Under the pieces are notes generated by a model, which saw nothing but the letters and a program-made list of their open reading frames with translations, had not been told where the DNA came from and did no database searches. A program made the translations under genes and the position numbers. Below are positions 23,301-30,559 of a stretch of DNA of 33,699 nucleotides, piece by piece. Source of the stretch: JALYGK01 sp036259835 (GTDB lineage: Bacteria; Actinomycetota; UBA4738); assembly GCA_036259835.1 (NCBI GenBank), contig DATABA010000053.1, positions 1 to 33,699 on the forward strand, read 5' to 3'. Each line of letters opens with the position of its first letter. Positions within the stretch are counted from its first letter, which is position 1.

Positions 23301-23491
23301 CTCACACACTCAAATCCAACGCGGCGACGTTCGGAGCAGGCTCTCTCAGCGACGTGGCTCGAACGCTGGAGGCACAGGCGAAAGAAGGGAATCTCGAAGG
23401 GGCCGAGGAGCTTGTCGGCCAGATCCAGGCAGAGTACGAGCGTGTGAGGTCGGAGCTCGGGCGAGTCAGGAACGAGATCGTCTCTTCTTGA
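20396..23491 (+). CDS. Soluble hybrid histidine kinase: GAF-GAF-HisKA-HATPase-REC-REC-HPt
   Basis: A 1031-residue protein without membrane helices. Two GAF sensory domains occupy about 30-185 and 205-360. HisKA follows with ATSHEIRTPMNAI (His394), then HATPase with NLLNNSVKFT (N box), DTGIGI (G1) and GGTGLGLAI (G2). Receiver 1 has Asp682 (LDLMMP), receiver 2 has Asp827 (MDVQMP) with its Lys in VSKP. The HPt domain carries His970 (AHTLKSNAATFG). This is a complete BarA-type phosphorelay whose final phosphate must pass to a separate receiver protein; the receiver at 16516-17280 is the closest candidate. The TTG at 20396 has GGGAGG four to five bases upstream; the frame is open to 20327 without a ribosome site. 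GAF ligands are unknown. Confidence 0.92.
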   Translation: MPKARTEKVDQPAGTNADLKALQEESGESAKVQDALYRIAETAASAHDMQEFYRAIHAIVGELMYANNLYIALYDDERSAINFPYYADEVDQDIPDPNAWEEFGIGNARGMTAYLLRRGEAQLITAEDQKELVRSGQVELVGELSEVWLGVPLKTEGKTIGALVVQTYTPEHRYTQTDLDLLVFVGNHVAAALSRARAIEEIRQRNAELAIINSVQEGLAAQLDIQTMYELVGTKVEEVFDAQVLDISLYDPDTQLLTFQYTVERGVRFPPMTRPVFGFRKHVIETQSPLLIERDAERRAEEFGQPVAIQGEPSKSLLFVPLMLAGEARGVISVQNLDREYAFTSSDVSLLTTLASTLSVALDRARLVQEAKEARAAAEQANDAKSAFLAATSHEIRTPMNAIIGMSGLLLGTELDDEQREYANVIAGSGEALLTIINDILDFSKIEAGRMELEEAPFGLRECIESALDLIGPVAASKKLDLAYDIEEGTPEAIMGDVGRFRQILLNLLNNSVKFTDSGEVVLTAGPAETEDPAKVGLHLQVRDTGIGIPPDRIDRLFQSFSQVDASTSRKYGGTGLGLAISKRLAELMGGRMWVESEGIPGKGAAFHFTIAAAPADVPVARESSDGDVLRAKRLLVVDDNATNRRIVARHASAWGMEVTEADSGAAALEAITDGFDVAVLDLMMPEMDGYELAARIRTRPQTSDLPLVLLTSVGRKDVQGNPRGDVARFEVHVAKPLKPLALRSALTRALGGTEMGEVRSSEPAKPQADLGTLHPLRILLTEDNAINQKVALKLLGKMGYRADIAANGLEAIQAIERQTYDLVLMDVQMPEMDGLEATRQIIARWGDARPRIVAMTADAMQGDREKCLEAGMDGYVSKPIRPPELTAALQATHRRDGGEPAAEEELQLASVAAVNPEALNRLAESMGDDDPSFVAELLDEFAREAPVMIAGLDRAVTQGQAAEAHRIAHTLKSNAATFGAGSLSDVARTLEAQAKEGNLEGAEELVGQIQAEYERVRSELGRVRNEIVSS

Positions 23492-23531
23492 GCCCGAAGT
23501 CCGCGAGTCGCCGTTCGCCACGCGCCCCCGG

Positions 23532-24002
23532 CTAGCGCGTCCTTTTCGGCCGGGCCGACCAACGGCGAGTGGAAGGAAGTTCAACGTCACCGTAGCCGTT
23601 GCAACGGGCCTCTCCGATCAGGAGCTCGAACAGGACGTAGTGCTCCGCGGGTTCGTAGCTGGCCCCTCGGGCGACGTCGTCTCGGATATCGGCATCGTCC
23701 ACCGGACGGCCCTTGCCGGATACGAAGAACTCACCGCCGGACCCTTCCGTATCGGGAACCCCGTTGTGCAGTGCGTACCACCCACGCTCACGCAGATCCC
23801 GTCCCTTCGGCGAGGTTGGCTCCATGAACACGAAGAGGCCCTCGTTCGTGAGGATCGGTGTTACCGGGTGGACGCGCGGCGCGCCGTTTTGTCGGACGGT
23901 CGCTAGATACGCCGGCGGAAGATCGAGGCGGTCGGCACCGAAAGCAGCCAGCTCGGGCTCAGCGTCGGCGAACTGTCGCCAGGTGATCGCCGTGCTCAGC
24001 AT
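23532..24002 (-). CDS. Pyridoxamine-phosphate-oxidase-like flavin split-barrel protein
   Basis: A 156-residue protein: PPAYLATVRQNGAPRVHPVTPILTNEGLFVFM is the opening beta meander, followed by SPKGRDLRERGWYALHNG and a FFVSGKGRPV strand. This is the common PPOX FMN/F420 split barrel used by small oxidoreductases and haem-degrading relatives. Substrate unknown. It lies 28 bases downstream of the prenyltransferase gene on the same strand, making it the third split barrel in a row. No ribosome site is seen before the ATG. It converges with the kinase gene across 40 bases. Confidence 0.8.
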   Translation of the reverse strand: MLSTAITWRQFADAEPELAAFGADRLDLPPAYLATVRQNGAPRVHPVTPILTNEGLFVFMEPTSPKGRDLRERGWYALHNGVPDTEGSGGEFFVSGKGRPVDDADIRDDVARGASYEPAEHYVLFELLIGEARCNGYGDVELPSTRRWSARPKRTR

Positions 24003-24030
24003 TTGAGGGGGAAAGGAGGTCGCGAGGCCG

Positions 24031-25410
24031 TCAGCGGAGGAGAAGCGGCGGATTGTCCATCAGCACGTTCGCAGCGATGGCGATGACGTAGCCCAGGATC
24101 ATCAGCATCCCGGTCGCGAAGTGCAGTTTTATGTTCGTCCCCATGAATGGCATGAGGGCGTAGGGCACGTCGTAGTGACGTTCCAGCGCCCGGGAAACCG
24201 GAAGGGCCAGGGGAACAGCCGCCATTGCAATCAATGTCGGAACAGGAAGGATGCCACTCAAAACTCCCGCCACGATGAGGGTGAAGGCCAGCGAGACCGA
24301 GGCCCTGTATCCGGTGATCACCGCTTGCTTGGACCAGCGCACGGGAAGGGTTCGCTTTCCGGCGGCAGCGTCGCCTGGGCGGTCCGGGATCTCGTTCACG
24401 TACAGCACCAGGGAGATAAGGATGCCGACGGGAAGCGACGCGTACACCGCTTCCCACGAAAACCGCTGAGCCTGAACGTAATAGGCCCCCAGCGCCATGA
24501 TTGGGCCGAAACCCAGGAAGACCGCGATCTCTCCAAGGCCCCGGTGCACCAGGCGGAACGGGGGAGCGGTGTAGAACAGGCTGATCCCCGCGCCGATGAT
24601 TCCGATGGTCAACAAAGGCCAGAACGCCCGGGTGATCGCGAGGTAGAGACCGATCCCGAGTCCGACGGCGTAGAAGCCCGCGGACAGCGCTTGCATCTGC
24701 CGCATCGACAGAAGCCCGTAATGAATCACCCGCGAACCGCCGCTGAACTGGGTTGGGGTGACGTTTGCCGCGTCTGCGCCGCTTTTCGTGTCGAAGATGT
24801 CGTTGGCGACGTTTAGCCCGAGGTGAACGCACATGGCCCCAATGAGAGTGAGGATCCCCAACCACCACGTCCACCGGCCGTCCAGGGCGGCAACGCTGAT
24901 CCCCAGACCCGTCGGAATGACCGTCGCCGTAAGGAACGGCAGCCTGGTCGCGCGGAGGAATAGCCATCCGCGCGATAGCTTCGGTCTCACCGGTCGCCCC
25001 AGCTCTTGCGAAAGGCGCTCCATGTAGCGGTGCGCCTGGGGGACGCCTCGTTCCGAATACTCGAAGAACGACATCTCCTCCTCGTCCCAGTGCTGCACTC
25101 GCTCTGGCGTCAGTTCGAGCTTCCCGTCGGCTCTCCGGAGGCGGCCCCACAGAGACACGTAGCGGCGTTCGTCGTAACCCTGGCCCGGTTGCGGCCGAAT
25201 GTGGCTGAACACCACGTTTACCTCGCGTTCCAGCGGGGGCGTGACGGCTTCTCCCGCGACCCAGTCGAGCACGACCACACGTCGATCCACCGCAACGCTG
25301 AAGCCAGTGGCGACGGACAGCGGGTACCCGCGCTCGTCGACGAACGCGATCACGGCATGTGTGTACCCACGGGCCCCCAGCGTCGAAAGGAGCTCCTGGT
25401 CTGGCCTCAT
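24031..25410 (-). CDS. UbiA/MenA-type prenyltransferase fused to an N-terminal flavin split-barrel domain
   Basis: A 459-residue protein. Residues 1-140 look like a PPOX split barrel: YTHAVIAFVDERGYPLSVATGF, VVVLDWVAGEAVTPPL, VSLWGRLRRADG, EEEMSFFEYSERGVPQ. Residues about 150-455 are the UbiA fold with eight to nine helices. The first Asp motif is NVANDIFDTKSGAD (NDxxDxxxGxD) and the second is NEIPDRPGDAAAGKRTLP (DxxxD), the order and wording typical of MenA, 1,4-dihydroxy-2-naphthoate polyprenyltransferase. Expected role: attach a polyprenyl chain to an aromatic acceptor in the membrane, possibly for menaquinone. The fusion to a flavin-type domain is unusual. Its ATG overlaps the stop of the preceding split-barrel gene (ATGA). 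Confidence 0.85.
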   Translation of the reverse strand: MRPDQELLSTLGARGYTHAVIAFVDERGYPLSVATGFSVAVDRRVVVLDWVAGEAVTPPLEREVNVVFSHIRPQPGQGYDERRYVSLWGRLRRADGKLELTPERVQHWDEEEMSFFEYSERGVPQAHRYMERLSQELGRPVRPKLSRGWLFLRATRLPFLTATVIPTGLGISVAALDGRWTWWLGILTLIGAMCVHLGLNVANDIFDTKSGADAANVTPTQFSGGSRVIHYGLLSMRQMQALSAGFYAVGLGIGLYLAITRAFWPLLTIGIIGAGISLFYTAPPFRLVHRGLGEIAVFLGFGPIMALGAYYVQAQRFSWEAVYASLPVGILISLVLYVNEIPDRPGDAAAGKRTLPVRWSKQAVITGYRASVSLAFTLIVAGVLSGILPVPTLIAMAAVPLALPVSRALERHYDVPYALMPFMGTNIKLHFATGMLMILGYVIAIAANVLMDNPPLLLR

Positions 25411-25892
25411 CGCGTGGCGCCTTCGAGCTCGAAAACCTGAGGTGGGTGCGACGTATCGCCGTCCTCCCAGAGCAATGCCCGGCGCGGCTTGATCTCGATC
25501 ACTCCGCGTTCGAAGAACAGCGGAAGGGCAACCCGCTTACCGAGAAAGAAATCGATGGCCGGTTCCTTCTTTCGCCACAGCGGAAGGATCCTCTCCCAGC
25601 CGGAGTGAAGGTCCGTGTCGTCGACGGTGGCGTCACCCTGGATGGTGGCACGCCGAAACCGCTCCACGGTGACCGCGTTCGGATCGGTGATCGAGAGCGA
25701 AACTCTTGGATTTGCCTTGATGTGCTCGAGCTTCTTCGAGAACAGGACGCTGGAAGTCAGATAGATGGTTTCTCCGTCGTACAGGGGGATCAGCGGATGC
25801 GTGACCGGCCGTCCCCGTTCGTCCAGGACGGTGAGCTCGCCGACCAGCGCGGTATTCAGCAATTCTTCGATTTCAGCGGGCAATGCCCCCAT
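25407..25892 (-). CDS. PPOX-class flavin/F420-dependent split-barrel protein
   Basis: A 161-residue PPOX protein. LPAEIEELLNTALVGELTVLDERGRPVTHPLIPLYDG is the standard N-terminal helix plus two strands (shown here only as landmarks); IYLTSSVLFSKKLEHIKANPRVSLSITDP follows the F420/FMN-binding pattern, and RATIQGDATVDD the barrel closing strand. The most likely cofactor is F420 or FMN. I chose ATG 25892 because AAGGAG is six bases upstream; ATG 25907 or the GTG at 25931 are less supported. It is first in a three-gene operon with the fused prenyltransferase and another split barrel, suggesting flavin or quinone redox metabolism. Confidence 0.82.
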   Translation of the reverse strand: MGALPAEIEELLNTALVGELTVLDERGRPVTHPLIPLYDGETIYLTSSVLFSKKLEHIKANPRVSLSITDPNAVTVERFRRATIQGDATVDDTDLHSGWERILPLWRKKEPAIDFFLGKRVALPLFFERGVIEIKPRRALLWEDGDTSHPPQVFELEGATR

Positions 25893-25962
25893 GACCTGCT
25901 CCTTCATCCTGCCGAACTGAAGATAGCTCACGGGCTCTGGTCGTGCCGATGCGATTGGTTGC

Positions 25963-25968
25963 TAGTCT
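25963..25968 (+). promoter_or_regulatory. Probable -10 element of the small orphan gene
   Basis: TAGTCT lies 33 bases before the ATG at 26002 in the divergent region. The transcript would carry a short leader containing GGAGGTAA. The -35 is weak, so this is a tentative call. Confidence 0.3.
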
Positions 25969-26001
25969 GGATGGAACCCCCCAGACATCGGAGGTAATCG
26001 C

Positions 26002-26289
26002 ATGCCTGCAAAAAACGTGAAGAAGCCCGAATTCCTGTTGTCGCTCGTTGGGCGGTACAGGACCAGGACGCAGAACAACGAGCCTCACGTCACGGTGAAC
26101 GTGCTCACCGGCAGCGACAGCCATTTCGTCTACTCCGGCACGCTCACGATGACCGAGCGGGAATGGGACGAATTCTCCCAAGTGCTTAAACGAGGGCTCA
26201 AAGAGCGTTTGGAGATCAAGGAAGGCTTTGCGGACCCGTGGACCCCAATCTCCGAAGCGAAGGAGGCGCGTCGGGGCCGCGCTGCCTGA
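26002..26289 (+). CDS. Small conserved-looking soluble protein, function unknown
   Basis: A 95-residue basic protein. A beta-type centre (FLLSLVGRYRTRT, HVTVNVLTGSDSHFVYSGTLTM) is followed by an amphipathic helix (EREWDEFSQVLKRGLKERLEIK) and a charged tail. The strong GGAGGTAA ribosome site six bases before the ATG, and regular codon use, show it is a real gene. I do not recognise the family; the beta-beta-alpha layout would suit a small regulatory or nucleic-acid-binding protein, which is speculation. It is divergent from the split-barrel operon and converges on the AlkZ-like gene with seven bases between the stops. Confidence 0.6.
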   Translation: MPAKNVKKPEFLLSLVGRYRTRTQNNEPHVTVNVLTGSDSHFVYSGTLTMTEREWDEFSQVLKRGLKERLEIKEGFADPWTPISEAKEARRGRAA

Positions 26290-26296
26290 CCCGCGG

Positions 26297-27400
26297 CTAG
26301 CGCCGTCGGTCCAGGGACCGCAGCTCCACTCTAGCCTCGCGTCCGAGAAATCGTCCCATTTCGGCGGCGGCGGCTTCCAACCTTCGGAGGATGTCCGAGG
26401 ATGGTTCCTCATAGAGAAAGGCCTCGAGCGTCACGACATCTTTCTTCGCGGTTCGCTTCCAATGCCCGCCGACGCCGTTCTCGATGAGCAGCACGCCGCT
26501 CGGGAGGCTCCGGTCGCGCCACGCTGCCCGTGCGGTCGCTTCACGGGGGTCACCGAAGAACCGCGACTCCGTATAGCCAACCAGCGCCTCGTCGTACAGC
26601 TGGAGAAGGTGAAGGCGGTTGCTGCTCCGGGGCGTTCGGGTGTCCGTGCTGAGCAACCAAAACGTGGTCCCGTCGATGATCTCGCTCCGTACGGCAGATC
26701 CGAGCAAGTGCAGTCCATTCCTGACGTCGGCCATCGGCAGACTCGACCACCACCCGAGATCCTGAGCCGTGGCCGGTCCATGGCTCTGGAGATAACGCCG
26801 GACCAGTTCAACGAGTGCTTCGTCTCGATCGAATCGCGCGCTCTTCGGAACTCGGTCATCGAAAAGTGCGTAGGTGTGCTGCTTCCCGGAGAGACCGCCG
26901 CTGCAGATCAGGCCCTCCAGCTCACCGTGCAGGAGGATGAACGGGAGCCGCTGGCCGGCGGTATCGACCCCCGCGTCAACCAGGACGCGTCCAAGCTCTT
27001 CGCGAGTCAGCGTGCGGTTCCCGGCGAGTGCCGACGCGAACACCGTTTCACACCGGACCAGGGTCCGCTGGTCCAAGCCGAGTTCCAGAAACCTGGAGGC
27101 GACGTGGCGACGCACGCGAGGTGCCGTGAGCGCGAGCATCCAACGAATGTCCGGGGCCGCGACAAAGTGCCAAGTTGCTCTCAACACGTGTGTCCGGACG
27201 ATCGAGCCTCCCTCCAGTGCTTGATCGACGTCCTGGTCGACGGCGCCACTGGCTCGTTGCCCGATGGACCACTTCGCCAGTCCGTACTCCTGCGCCTGCA
27301 TGGCGCCGTGCCACGCGACGATCTCGTGGGGTGACTGAAACCGATCGCCGGTTAAACCGGTATTCCGCAGCCGGCGTCGAGCGACTTCCTGTGCCTTCAT
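26297..27400 (-). CDS. AlkZ-like winged-helix protein (HTH_42 family), possible DNA glycosylase
   Basis: A 367-residue soluble protein of three winged-helix-type repeats. The N-terminal helix contains MQAQEYGLAKWSIGQR, whose Gln-x-Gln matches the catalytic QxQ motif of AlkZ/YcaQ glycosylases that unhook interstrand crosslinks. Other landmarks are LRATWHFVAAPDIRWML, LILLHG-ELEGLICSGG region, AQDLGWWSSLPMADVRNGL, LLQLYDEALVGY and a C-terminal helix pair. Membership of the family is clear; glycosylase activity rests on the QxQ alone. I use ATG 27400, since upstream residues of the longer frame are unlike the family and overlap the neighbouring gene. It follows the TOPRIM gene by 13 bases, so the two are probably co-transcribed. 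Confidence 0.82.
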   Translation of the reverse strand: MKAQEVARRRLRNTGLTGDRFQSPHEIVAWHGAMQAQEYGLAKWSIGQRASGAVDQDVDQALEGGSIVRTHVLRATWHFVAAPDIRWMLALTAPRVRRHVASRFLELGLDQRTLVRCETVFASALAGNRTLTREELGRVLVDAGVDTAGQRLPFILLHGELEGLICSGGLSGKQHTYALFDDRVPKSARFDRDEALVELVRRYLQSHGPATAQDLGWWSSLPMADVRNGLHLLGSAVRSEIIDGTTFWLLSTDTRTPRSSNRLHLLQLYDEALVGYTESRFFGDPREATARAAWRDRSLPSGVLLIENGVGGHWKRTAKKDVVTLEAFLYEEPSSDILRRLEAAAAEMGRFLGREARVELRSLDRRR

Positions 27401-27413
27401 CGGGGAGGACGCG

Positions 27414-28010
27414 TCAGAGATGTGAGAGCACCCCGTCCAGCGGGCGGGGGACTCTGTCGATGTCCAGCGCTTCGACGAGCAGCGGCGCGTAGACGGCCTT
27501 TCGGCCGGCGCGCGTTCCCATGAAACGCCGCAACTGATCATTCAGCTGGCGTCCACGTTGTGCGGGCTGCTTCTGGAAGGTTCGAAACGACTGCATCTCA
27601 CCGTGGGCCTCGACGATCCTCTCCACCGTGGAGGAACCGAGCGCCCGGATCAGCTCGTCTTCCAGGTCCTCCACGCAAACGTAGAACCCGATTCGCTCCA
27701 TGTCCGCTCGGCTCAGGTTCCGTCCGGGACCGGTTCGTTCCAAACCTCGACGAAAATCGTCGACCTCGGCCACATCACAGAGCCCCGCGAGCGTGACGTC
27801 GAGGCCTTGAGGACCGAACACCGCGAGATGGCCATCGACGTTCTTGGAGCCGCCGACCGGGATGATCGCGATTCCCTCCGCTTCGAGATCCCGCCCCCGG
27901 CGCTTGGCCAGCGCTTCGAGCGCGAGCTGGTCACTGACGCCTTCAACCAGGGCGACCCCGCGTACGCCCAGGTACCGGTCTTTCCATGTGTCACTATCCG
28001 TCGGTCGCAT
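27414..28010 (-). CDS. Stand-alone OLD-type TOPRIM domain protein
   Basis: A 198-residue protein starting at ATG 28010. The TOPRIM signature is present: GVRGVALVEGVSDQLALEAL (conserved Glu), GIAIIPVGGSKNVDGHLAVFG, and GLCDVAEVDDFRRGL with the acidic metal-site residues; a helical tail follows (ELIRALG, LNDQLRRFMGTRAGRKAVYAP). OLD nucleases carry this domain after an ABC-type ATPase; here there is no ATPase, although DVAE deviates from the usual DxD/E spacing and a partner may supply it. TOPRIM proteins cut or join DNA or RNA with Mg. Pairing with an AlkZ-like gene suggests DNA repair or defence. The start has only a weak ribosome site. Confidence 0.82.
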   Translation of the reverse strand: MRPTDSDTWKDRYLGVRGVALVEGVSDQLALEALAKRRGRDLEAEGIAIIPVGGSKNVDGHLAVFGPQGLDVTLAGLCDVAEVDDFRRGLERTGPGRNLSRADMERIGFYVCVEDLEDELIRALGSSTVERIVEAHGEMQSFRTFQKQPAQRGRQLNDQLRRFMGTRAGRKAVYAPLLVEALDIDRVPRPLDGVLSHL

Positions 28011-28052
28011 TGTTGGGTCCGTTCCACGAGTCCCGCACGTGGTGGAGGAGCC

Positions 28053-29423
28053 ATCGAGAACCCCAAGGTAATCGCTCCAGGTGGAAGCCACGGCGTCTCG
28101 TTCGGAGACGCAGCCCGCTTCTGGGTGAAGCTCGGCTTCATCAACTTCGGCGGTCCCACGGGCCAGATCGCGTTGATGCATGAAGAGCTGGTGGATCGAC
28201 GTCGCTGGATAAGCAACGGCCGGTTCATGCACGCTCTGAACTACTGCATGCTGCTACCCGGACCCGAGGCCCAACAGCTCGCGACGTACATGGGGTGGCT
28301 TCTTCATCGGGTGAAGGGCGGCCTGGTCGCCGGAATCGCGTTCATCCTTCCGGCCTTCTTTCTCATCATGGCGCTTTCATGGACCTACGCGGTTCACGGC
28401 GACGTTCCGACCGTCGCCGGAGTTTTCGCGGGGCTCCAGGCTGCCGTTGTCGGAATCGTCGCGGCTGCAGCGATTCGAATTGGAAAGCAGGCGCTTCACA
28501 ACGCGGTCATGCTCGGGATCGCGTTGGCCGCATTCGGGGCGATTTTCGTCGCTCACGCGCCGTTCCCATTGATCGTTCTTGGTGCCGCGGTGATCGGTCT
28601 GGCCGGACGGCGTTTCCGTTCGGACCTCTTCGAGCTCCACGACGTCGAAGGTGAAAACACAGTAAGCGCTCTCGGCGACGACGGCCCAACGACGGTAGAC
28701 ACTCGTCCGACATTTCGTCGGAGTCTCGCCGTGCTTCTGATCGGCCTGGTGGTATGGATCTTGCCGCTGATTCTTATTGTCGTGTTGTCGGGCGCGCCCG
28801 AGGTTCTTTCTCAAGAGGCAGTTTTCTTCTCTCAGGCAGCGCTGGTCACGTTCGGCGGCGCGTACGCCGTGCTGGCGTACATCAACCAGGCGGCCGTGCA
28901 GCAGTACGGGTGGCTGCTGCCCGGTCAAATGGTCACGGGCCTTGGACTGGCCGAGAGCACACCCGGCCCACTCATCATGGTCACGGAGTTCGTCGGATTC
29001 GTGGGCGCGTACCGAAATCCGGGCGGACTGGATCCCACCCTCGCCGGGGTCCTGGGTGCGGTAACGGCGACGTGGGCCACGTTCGCTCCCTGCTTCCTCT
29101 GGATCTTCCTGGGGGCGCCATACATCGAACGGTTGCGCGGGAACAAAGCCCTGACTGCGGCGCTGTCGGCGATCACGGCAGCAGTGGTGGGCGTCATTCT
29201 GAACCTGGCCGTATTGTTCGGCGTCCACGTCCTCTTCACACGGGTCACCGCGGTCGAGGTGCTCGGCGGGCCCCTGCCCGTGCCGGCGCTCTCATCGGTG
29301 AACGTGTTTGCTCTGGTCGTCGCGGCGGCGGCGTTCGTAACGCTGTGGAGGTTCCGGGTCAACATCCTCTGGATCGTCGGCGGGAGCGCTCTAGCCGGAT
29401 TGATCAAAGTGCTTGCCCAATGA
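28053..29423 (+). CDS. chrA: Chromate transporter ChrA (two CHR domains), start codon unclear
   Basis: A long-chain ChrA of about 456 residues with two CHR halves. The N-half opens VSFGDAARFWVKLGFINFGGPTGQIALMHEELVDRRRW and has LNYCMLLPGPEAQQLATYMGW; the C-half has SQAALVTFGGAYAVLAYINQ, LGLAESTPGPLIMVTEFVGF and TWATFAPCFLWIFLGAPYIE, each a family hallmark given here as landmarks. ChrA exports chromate. No ATG, GTG or TTG lies between the antisense TOPRIM gene and the first conserved residue; the nearest in-frame ATG (27828) lies within that gene. An ATC at 28053, two bases after GGAGGAG (28044-28050), is the best candidate. The true start, a sequence error or a decayed 5' end remain possible. 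Confidence 0.85.
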   Translation: MENPKVIAPGGSHGVSFGDAARFWVKLGFINFGGPTGQIALMHEELVDRRRWISNGRFMHALNYCMLLPGPEAQQLATYMGWLLHRVKGGLVAGIAFILPAFFLIMALSWTYAVHGDVPTVAGVFAGLQAAVVGIVAAAAIRIGKQALHNAVMLGIALAAFGAIFVAHAPFPLIVLGAAVIGLAGRRFRSDLFELHDVEGENTVSALGDDGPTTVDTRPTFRRSLAVLLIGLVVWILPLILIVVLSGAPEVLSQEAVFFSQAALVTFGGAYAVLAYINQAAVQQYGWLLPGQMVTGLGLAESTPGPLIMVTEFVGFVGAYRNPGGLDPTLAGVLGAVTATWATFAPCFLWIFLGAPYIERLRGNKALTAALSAITAAVVGVILNLAVLFGVHVLFTRVTAVEVLGGPLPVPALSSVNVFALVVAAAAFVTLWRFRVNILWIVGGSALAGLIKVLAQ

Positions 29424-29438
29424 GGAACGCCGCCTGAT

Positions 29439-30443
29439 TCATGCCAAGAGCTCATCGAGACGGCGCGCAATGGGCCAAGCACCGCGCGTGGTGTTGGATA
29501 TCACGGTGTAGGTGAGATTCCGACCGCGGTCGTGGACAGAACGAAACGAGACCCCGGCGTCACCTCCCTCGAGCATGACCACGTCGTCACGCGACTCGTG
29601 GAGCCAAAATCCGAGGCCGTAGCGTCGTGATTCTGACGGTACCTGGCTGAGCGGGTTGACCATCCGGGAGACCCATCGCGGAGAGACGATTCGACCTTCG
29701 AAGAAGGCCGTCCAAAGAGCGTGGACATCCCCAGCGGTTGAGTAGATTCCACCGTCTCCGCTTCCGCGGACCGGCAGGTGAAAGACATTGGTTCGCAAGC
29801 CTTCAGTTTCGAGATAGCCGAAGGCGGCCGAACCGGGCAGTTCATCCGACCGAAGGAACTCCGTCGCAACCATGCCCGCCGGTTGGCACACCAGCTGGGT
29901 CACCAGCTCAGGGAAGGCGACCCCGCTCGCGCGCTCGGCGATCAGGGCGAGCACGACGTAGCCGCCGTTGCTGTACGAGAACCGTTCGCCAGGTCGAAAC
30001 TTCGTCGGATGTCCGTCCAGTATTCGGAGGTACCGTTCGGTCGTTGTCAGCTCGTGCGGTGCTACGGTGAGCACGTAATCGCTGGGTGAGTAATCCTCTT
30101 CCTCGTCGAGGTAATCGCCGATCCCTGATCGATGGGCGAGCAGATGCTCGACCGTCACTCCGGCGTCGATCAGAGGCAGGTCCTCCCGGAGGAAAGATCG
30201 AGCGGGCGTCTTGAGTTCGAGCCGGCCCTCCTCGATGAGGCTGACCACTGCGAGGGCCGTGAGTCCCTTGGCTCCGCTGGCCAGGCCGAATTGGGTGTCA
30301 ACCGTGTTCGGGATGCCATGAGCGCGATCGGAAAGGCCGTATGCCCGCACGAACTCGAGGACTCCGGCGCGATCGACCCTCACCACGCCCGAGAACCCCG
30401 TTTCGGCCGCGATTCGGTCGAGCGGCCACTCCAGCTGGTCCAT
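29439..30443 (-). CDS. Serine hydrolase, beta-lactamase/penicillin-binding-protein fold (class C type)
   Basis: A 334-residue protein without a signal peptide. The catalytic Ser56 lies in SGAK (S-x-x-K, Lys59); Tyr157-Ser-Asn159 (FSYSNGGYVV) is the second motif; LEGGDAGVSFRS near the C-terminus occupies the position of the third (KTG/HxG) motif. VTVEHLLAHRSGIGDY is the usual family lead-in. Without export signal it is more likely a cytosolic esterase or peptidase than an antibiotic-resistance enzyme. It converges with chrA across 15 bases and is divergent from the sugar dehydrogenase. Confidence 0.88.
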   Translation of the reverse strand: MDQLEWPLDRIAAETGFSGVVRVDRAGVLEFVRAYGLSDRAHGIPNTVDTQFGLASGAKGLTALAVVSLIEEGRLELKTPARSFLREDLPLIDAGVTVEHLLAHRSGIGDYLDEEEDYSPSDYVLTVAPHELTTTERYLRILDGHPTKFRPGERFSYSNGGYVVLALIAERASGVAFPELVTQLVCQPAGMVATEFLRSDELPGSAAFGYLETEGLRTNVFHLPVRGSGDGGIYSTAGDVHALWTAFFEGRIVSPRWVSRMVNPLSQVPSESRRYGLGFWLHESRDDVVMLEGGDAGVSFRSVHDRGRNLTYTVISNTTRGAWPIARRLDELLA

Positions 30444-30546
30444 GACGGGAGTCTATGAACGGCGGCGCCGGCTCCGGTAAAGAAACCGCCAAACGGTCCG
30501 ACAATGATTACGTGCGGGCCTGGGCGCATCGAACCGAAACACCGAG

Positions 30547-30552
30547 TACCGT
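30547..30552 (+). promoter_or_regulatory. Near-leaderless -10 element of the sugar dehydrogenase gene
   Basis: TACCGT is followed by seven bases and ATG 30560. It has the TANNNT pattern seen before other start codons in this window, and no ribosome site is present, so this ATG is preferred over an upstream in-frame start. Confidence 0.4.
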
Positions 30553-30559
30553 GTTGAAG

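Noticed and set aside
29439..30443. Antibiotic-resistance beta-lactamase
   Set aside because: No signal peptide, and the third motif is not KTG; a general serine hydrolase is the safer call.
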